This document shows positions 60,942 to 64,000 of a stretch of 64,000 nucleotides of DNA, in pieces. The stretch is from Planctomycetota bacterium (GTDB lineage: Bacteria; Planctomycetota; UBA1135; GCA-002686595), in contig JAEUHZ010000024.1 in assembly GCA_016795205.1 (NCBI GenBank), positions 1-64,000 on the forward strand, read 5' to 3'. The translations under genes were made by a program, and so were the position numbers. Position 1 is the stretch's first letter. Every line of letters starts with the position of its first letter. The notes under the pieces are model-generated. The model searched no databases, had not been told where the DNA came from, and saw only the letters and a program-made list of their open reading frames with translations.

Positions 60942-62159
60942 TCAGCGCGCGAGCGACAGGCGGAAGTCGTCGTAGGCCGCAGCGAGCGGAATCCCGGTCG
61001 CGCGCTCGAACGCCGTGGCCGGACCGCCGTTGCCGCGGCAGCCCGTGACCATCGCGAACGGCGTCCGGTCGCCGTGCTCCCGCGCGACGAACTCGACGAA
61101 CAGCAGCGCGGTCGCGTAGGCGCGCCCGATGGCTGCCTCGTCGCCCGCCGAGCCCAAGCTGCCCGCGAGCTGCTCGAGCGCCGGCAGGTCGGCGCCGAGC
61201 ACGCGCCGTCGCGCGGCGTCGCGAGCGCGGCCCTGGGTCGCGGGGTCGGTGTCCTCGAGGACTTGCGCCAGACCCTCGTTGAGCCAGCCCGGCACGCTGC
61301 GGCCGCCAGCCTCGTGGACGAAGGCATGCACGAGCTCGTGGCGCAGCACGCGTCGCAGCTGCGCGCGCTCCTGGCCGAGGTCCTCGAGCGGCACGCGGAT
61401 CGAGCCGTCGTAGAGCCCGCCCGCCCAGTGTCCGATGCCGGTCGCTCCGTGGAAGCCGGCGCGCTTGTAGAGCACCACCCGGATGCGCGCGCGTCCGCCG
61501 CGGACCGGATCGATCCCGAAGTGCTCCGTGAGGTCGAGGTAGGCGCCCTCGAGCACGTCGAGGATCTCGGCCGTGCGGAATGCCAGGTCGTCGCGCGAGC
61601 CGTCGTAGGACAGGTCGAAGTGCCCCGAGGACTCGGTCCAGTGGCCCTCCTCCGAGGCGCGCAGCGCGAGCATCTCCGCCAGACGCCTCGCGATGTCCTC
61701 GCGCTCGGGCGCGAGCTCGGACGCGCGCCGCAGGCGCGCGATCGCGCTCTGGGCTCCGGCCGTGCCCCCACGGTCCCACTCCTCCGACCCGAGCCGCGCC
61801 AGTGCCTCGGCCAGGTTGTGCTGGAACACGCGCTCGTGCGGCACGGCCGCGGCGCACTCCTCGAAGAGCCGCACGGCCTGCGCCAGCTCGCCGCGCTCGA
61901 GCGCGCGGATGCCGTCGCGGTTCTTCTGCGCCCAGAGCGGATCGACGCCTCGCGCGGAGGGCTCGGCGGCGCGCGGAGGCTCGGCGCGCTCGGCGCCGAT
62001 CGCCGTGCGGCGCGACGGTCCCGCCGCGGGCTCGGGGCGGGCGGCGGCTGTCCAGCCAGGCTCCGGCCCCCGCTTGCGAGCCGGCTCGCGGAACAGCAAG
62101 GCGATGGACATCCCCAGCGCGATCGAGAGGCCCGCGACGGCCACGACTGCGGGCTTCAC
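60942..62159 (-). CDS. Membrane-anchored peptidase MA-like metalloprotease with helical repeats
   Basis: 405 residues from the GTG at 62159, sharing GTGA with the YkgJ stop. One N-terminal helix (AVVAVAGLSIALGMSIALLF, about 4-23) acts as signal or anchor. A TPR-like region follows (about 80-165: RALERGELAQAVRLFEECAA, VFQHNLAEALARLG). The catalytic part (about 190-405) has RVLRHELVHAFVHEAGG, the HExxH zinc site, then GWLNEGLAQVLED, whose glutamate is the usual third ligand of gluzincins. Relatives are DUF1570/peptidase MA-like proteins of unknown substrate. It is the third gene of an operon with a kinase and a YkgJ protein. Confidence 0.87.
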   Translation of the reverse strand: MKPAVVAVAGLSIALGMSIALLFREPARKRGPEPGWTAAARPEPAAGPSRRTAIGAERAEPPRAAEPSARGVDPLWAQKNRDGIRALERGELAQAVRLFEECAAAVPHERVFQHNLAEALARLGSEEWDRGGTAGAQSAIARLRRASELAPEREDIARRLAEMLALRASEEGHWTESSGHFDLSYDGSRDDLAFRTAEILDVLEGAYLDLTEHFGIDPVRGGRARIRVVLYKRAGFHGATGIGHWAGGLYDGSIRVPLEDLGQERAQLRRVLRHELVHAFVHEAGGRSVPGWLNEGLAQVLEDTDPATQGRARDAARRRVLGADLPALEQLAGSLGSAGDEAAIGRAYATALLFVEFVAREHGDRTPFAMVTGCRGNGGPATAFERATGIPLAAAYDDFRLSLAR

Positions 62160-62938
62160 GATGCATCCTCCGCGAGGACTCCGCGGGCGACGAGCAGCGC
62201 GCGCGCCGGGCCGTAGGCCACCGGGTGGCCGGTCTCGTGCTCGATCCGGCGCACGGCTTCGCGCGCGCGCTGGCCGGCTTCAGGCCCGGCTCCGGCGAGC
62301 CGGCAGCACAAGGGGCGCGCGGGCCCCAGGCGGCAGCCCCCCCCGGGGCGACCGTGCCGGACGGCATAGTCGGCTTCGAGCGCGCTCATCCACAGTTCGT
62401 CGGCACGATCGCCCTCCAGGCAACAGTCGAGCCTCGCGACCGGCCCCCCGTCCGCGAGCTCGGACGGGCCGGACGACGGCTCGAGGCCGGCGTAGAGCTG
62501 CGCCAGTCGCTCGAAGGCCGGTGCGGCCAGCGCGGCGTCGACGTCGACCGCGATGCCGGGGCAGGTCGCGCGCGCCGCTTCGAAGGCGGCGCCGCCCGCG
62601 TGGACGCGTGGCCAGTGCGGAAACGTCCGGCAGTGCACGGGGCGCGCGTGGTACGCCCGGCAGGTCGAGCTGCCCTCGAGCAGCGCGCAACGGCCGTCGG
62701 CACGCTCGACGAGCGCCAGACGAGAGGCCCCGTCGCTGGGATCGGCGCAGCCGCGGACGTGGAGCGCGGTGAACGCCTCGAGCTCCATCCCGAGCGCCGT
62801 GGCCAGCGGCCCCAGCTCGGACTCCTCCAGCCACACGTGGCCGGTGCCGCCCGAGCAGCAATGCCCGCAGCGGGTGCACGCGAAGCGGAACGGAACGGCC
62901 GCCCCCAGTCCCGCCTCGCGCTCGCGAGCGGCGTGCAC
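62156..62938 (-). CDS. YkgJ-family cysteine-cluster protein
   Basis: 260 residues from the GTG at 62938. The metal-binding cysteines that define the family are present: FACTRCGHCCSGG (about 19-31), GRCALLEGSSTCRAYHARPVHCRTFPHW (about 82-109) and, later, CPG, LDCCLEG and LCCRL. YkgJ proteins bind zinc or an iron-sulfur cluster, and their reaction is not known. The chain has a C-terminal extension of about 130 residues with more cysteines than the basic family. It follows the kinase stop by 4 bases and overlaps the peptidase gene, so all three are probably cotranscribed. Confidence 0.9.
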   Translation of the reverse strand: MHAAREREAGLGAAVPFRFACTRCGHCCSGGTGHVWLEESELGPLATALGMELEAFTALHVRGCADPSDGASRLALVERADGRCALLEGSSTCRAYHARPVHCRTFPHWPRVHAGGAAFEAARATCPGIAVDVDAALAAPAFERLAQLYAGLEPSSGPSELADGGPVARLDCCLEGDRADELWMSALEADYAVRHGRPGGGCRLGPARPLCCRLAGAGPEAGQRAREAVRRIEHETGHPVAYGPARALLVARGVLAEDAS

Positions 62939-62942
62939 GGCC

Positions 62943-64000
62943 TCAGAACCTCCGGCGCCGCGGCGGCGCCTTGCGCGAGGGCGCGTCGGCCGGCTCGTCC
63001 AGGGCGTCGAGCTTGGCCAGCGTCTCGCGGGTCTCCTCGACCTCGCGGCGCAGCTCCTCCCAGCTCTGGAAGCGGTGGTCCGGGTCCTTCGACATCATGC
63101 GCTCGATCAAGTAGTGCAAGTGCGGCGACACGCCGCGCGACTTGATCTCGGGCGAGCTCAAGGAGGCCATGACGTGCTGCCGGAGCAGCTCGTGGTCGTC
63201 CGTCGCGTCGAAGGGCAGCCGCCCCACGCGCAGATGGAACAGCGTGACGCCCAGCGAATAGACGTCCCCGCGCAGGTCCGCCGCGGCTCCGCCGACCGCG
63301 CGCTGGGGGTCCAGGTAGGCGCTCGTGCCGGCCGCCACGCCCTCCGCCGCGCGCTCGCCCGCGCCGGCAGCGAAGCCCAAGTCGATCAACTTGAGCACGC
63401 CGTCGTGGGTCAGCATCAGGTTCCCGGGCTTCACGTCGCGGTGCACGACTCCCTTCTGCGACAGGTAGTCGAGCGCGTCCGCGACCTGACCCACGATCCC
63501 GAGCAGCTCGTCCTCGCGAAAGCGCTCGCCAGCGTCGAGGCGTTCGAGCAACGTCGAGCCCTGGACCAACTCCAGCGCCGCGAAATACACGAACGCGCCC
63601 GGCGCGAAACCCGGGAACTTGGCCAGCCCGCGGCCCTTCACGATGTGCGGGTGATCGAGCTCTGCGAGGCGGCGCGCTTCGTTGACGAACGACTTGAGCG
63701 TCGCGGGGTTGCGCGCTGCGCTGGGGAACAGCACCTTGAGCGCCAGGCGCGCGCCCGTCTTGCGCTCGACCGCAGCGAACACGTCCGACGTGCCGCCGGT
63801 CCCCAGGCGTTCGCCCACGTCGTAGCCCGGGATCTCGGGCCGCGCGCCGGCCGCGGTGCGCCGCGCCCGTTGGACGGCCTCCCGGGACCAACCGGCCGTG
63901 CGCACGAGCAGCTCGTCGAGGGGCGCCCCGGAGCGCAGCTCGGGGTCGAGCGCGCGTGCCATCTCGAGCGGGAGATGGCCGCGCTGCACCAGGGCGGCGA
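62943..64000 (-). CDS. Hanks-type serine/threonine protein kinase (5' end may lie outside the window)
   Basis: At least 348 residues from a GTG at 63989; the frame stays open to the window edge, so the true start may be further upstream. The kinase domain (about 53-320) has the glycine loop GTGGTSDVF, LALKVLF with the ATP lysine, HIVKGRGL, the catalytic HRDVKPGNLML, DLGFAAG (DLG in place of the usual DFG), the P+1 region GTSAYLDPQRA and GDVYSLGVTLFHL. The N-terminal 50 residues have a helical domain that recurs before bacterial kinases. No membrane helix or extracellular domain follows; the C-terminus is short, charged and arginine-rich. It may act in the cytoplasm on FHA-domain proteins such as that at 54887. 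Confidence 0.9.
   Translation of the reverse strand, partial: AALVQRGHLPLEMARALDPELRSGAPLDELLVRTAGWSREAVQRARRTAAGARPEIPGYDVGERLGTGGTSDVFAAVERKTGARLALKVLFPSAARNPATLKSFVNEARRLAELDHPHIVKGRGLAKFPGFAPGAFVYFAALELVQGSTLLERLDAGERFREDELLGIVGQVADALDYLSQKGVVHRDVKPGNLMLTHDGVLKLIDLGFAAGAGERAAEGVAAGTSAYLDPQRAVGGAAADLRGDVYSLGVTLFHLRVGRLPFDATDDHELLRQHVMASLSSPEIKSRGVSPHLHYLIERMMSKDPDHRFQSWEELRREVEETRETLAKLDALDEPADAPSRKAPPRRRRF

Overview
The window reads as chromosomal DNA of a G+C-rich, diderm bacterium, most likely a member of the Planctomycetota. This is an inference. It rests on exported FG-GAP proteins ending in a cysteine-rich CPCGN...FCT..FNLTNG tail that I associate with planctomycete secreted proteins, on very large pseudopilin-like proteins carrying LamG-type domains, and on Hanks kinase and FHA signalling proteins. 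No rRNA, tRNA or CRISPR array was found.

Layout: 1-4570 holds secreted proteins (the tail of one FG-GAP-type protein, a second complete one, and a small exported protein) around a doubled DUF1801 gene. 4785-9961 is an IS66-family element whose transposase gene is interrupted by an IS21-family element (6236-9023). Both elements have recognisable ends and target duplications. 9970-12553 is a noticeably A+T-richer island with two exported proteins, one a matrixin-type metalloprotease. 12554-13307 has no convincing gene. 13308-15548 holds convergent tsaC (Sua5 type) and moeA. 15641-23941 is an efflux operon (lipoprotein adaptor plus two RND permeases). 24002-29923 runs through a NYN-LOTUS protein, ribH, nusB, ftsY, an O-antigen-ligase-like protein with a repeat region, and a small membrane protein. 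30050-32793 is a two-component system. 32898-38626 holds a heparinase-like protein, a PpiD-like chaperone, scpB and a membrane PAS protein. 38631-56851 is one long minus-strand operon. 57062-64000 holds rsmE, a membrane protein, radC, a hairpin-rich gap, a CBS protein, and a kinase / YkgJ / peptidase-MA operon.

The most distinctive part is the 18-kb operon 56851 to 38631. In transcription order it encodes a membrane FHA protein, a PilM-PilN (GspL-like) fusion, a PilO/GspM-like protein, a TPR protein with a jelly-roll tail, GspG, a GspH-like pseudopilin with a LamG-like domain, a 1732-residue GspK-like pseudopilin with a LamG domain, GspJ- and GspI-like pseudopilins, an exported protein with two DnaJ-type CxxCxGxG motifs, and a parvulin lipoprotein. 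Nearly all junctions overlap or are a few bases apart. No secretion ATPase, GspF or secretin gene is present, so these would have to come from elsewhere in the genome. I read it as a type II secretion-like pseudopilus whose minor subunits display large lectin-like and repeated beta modules.
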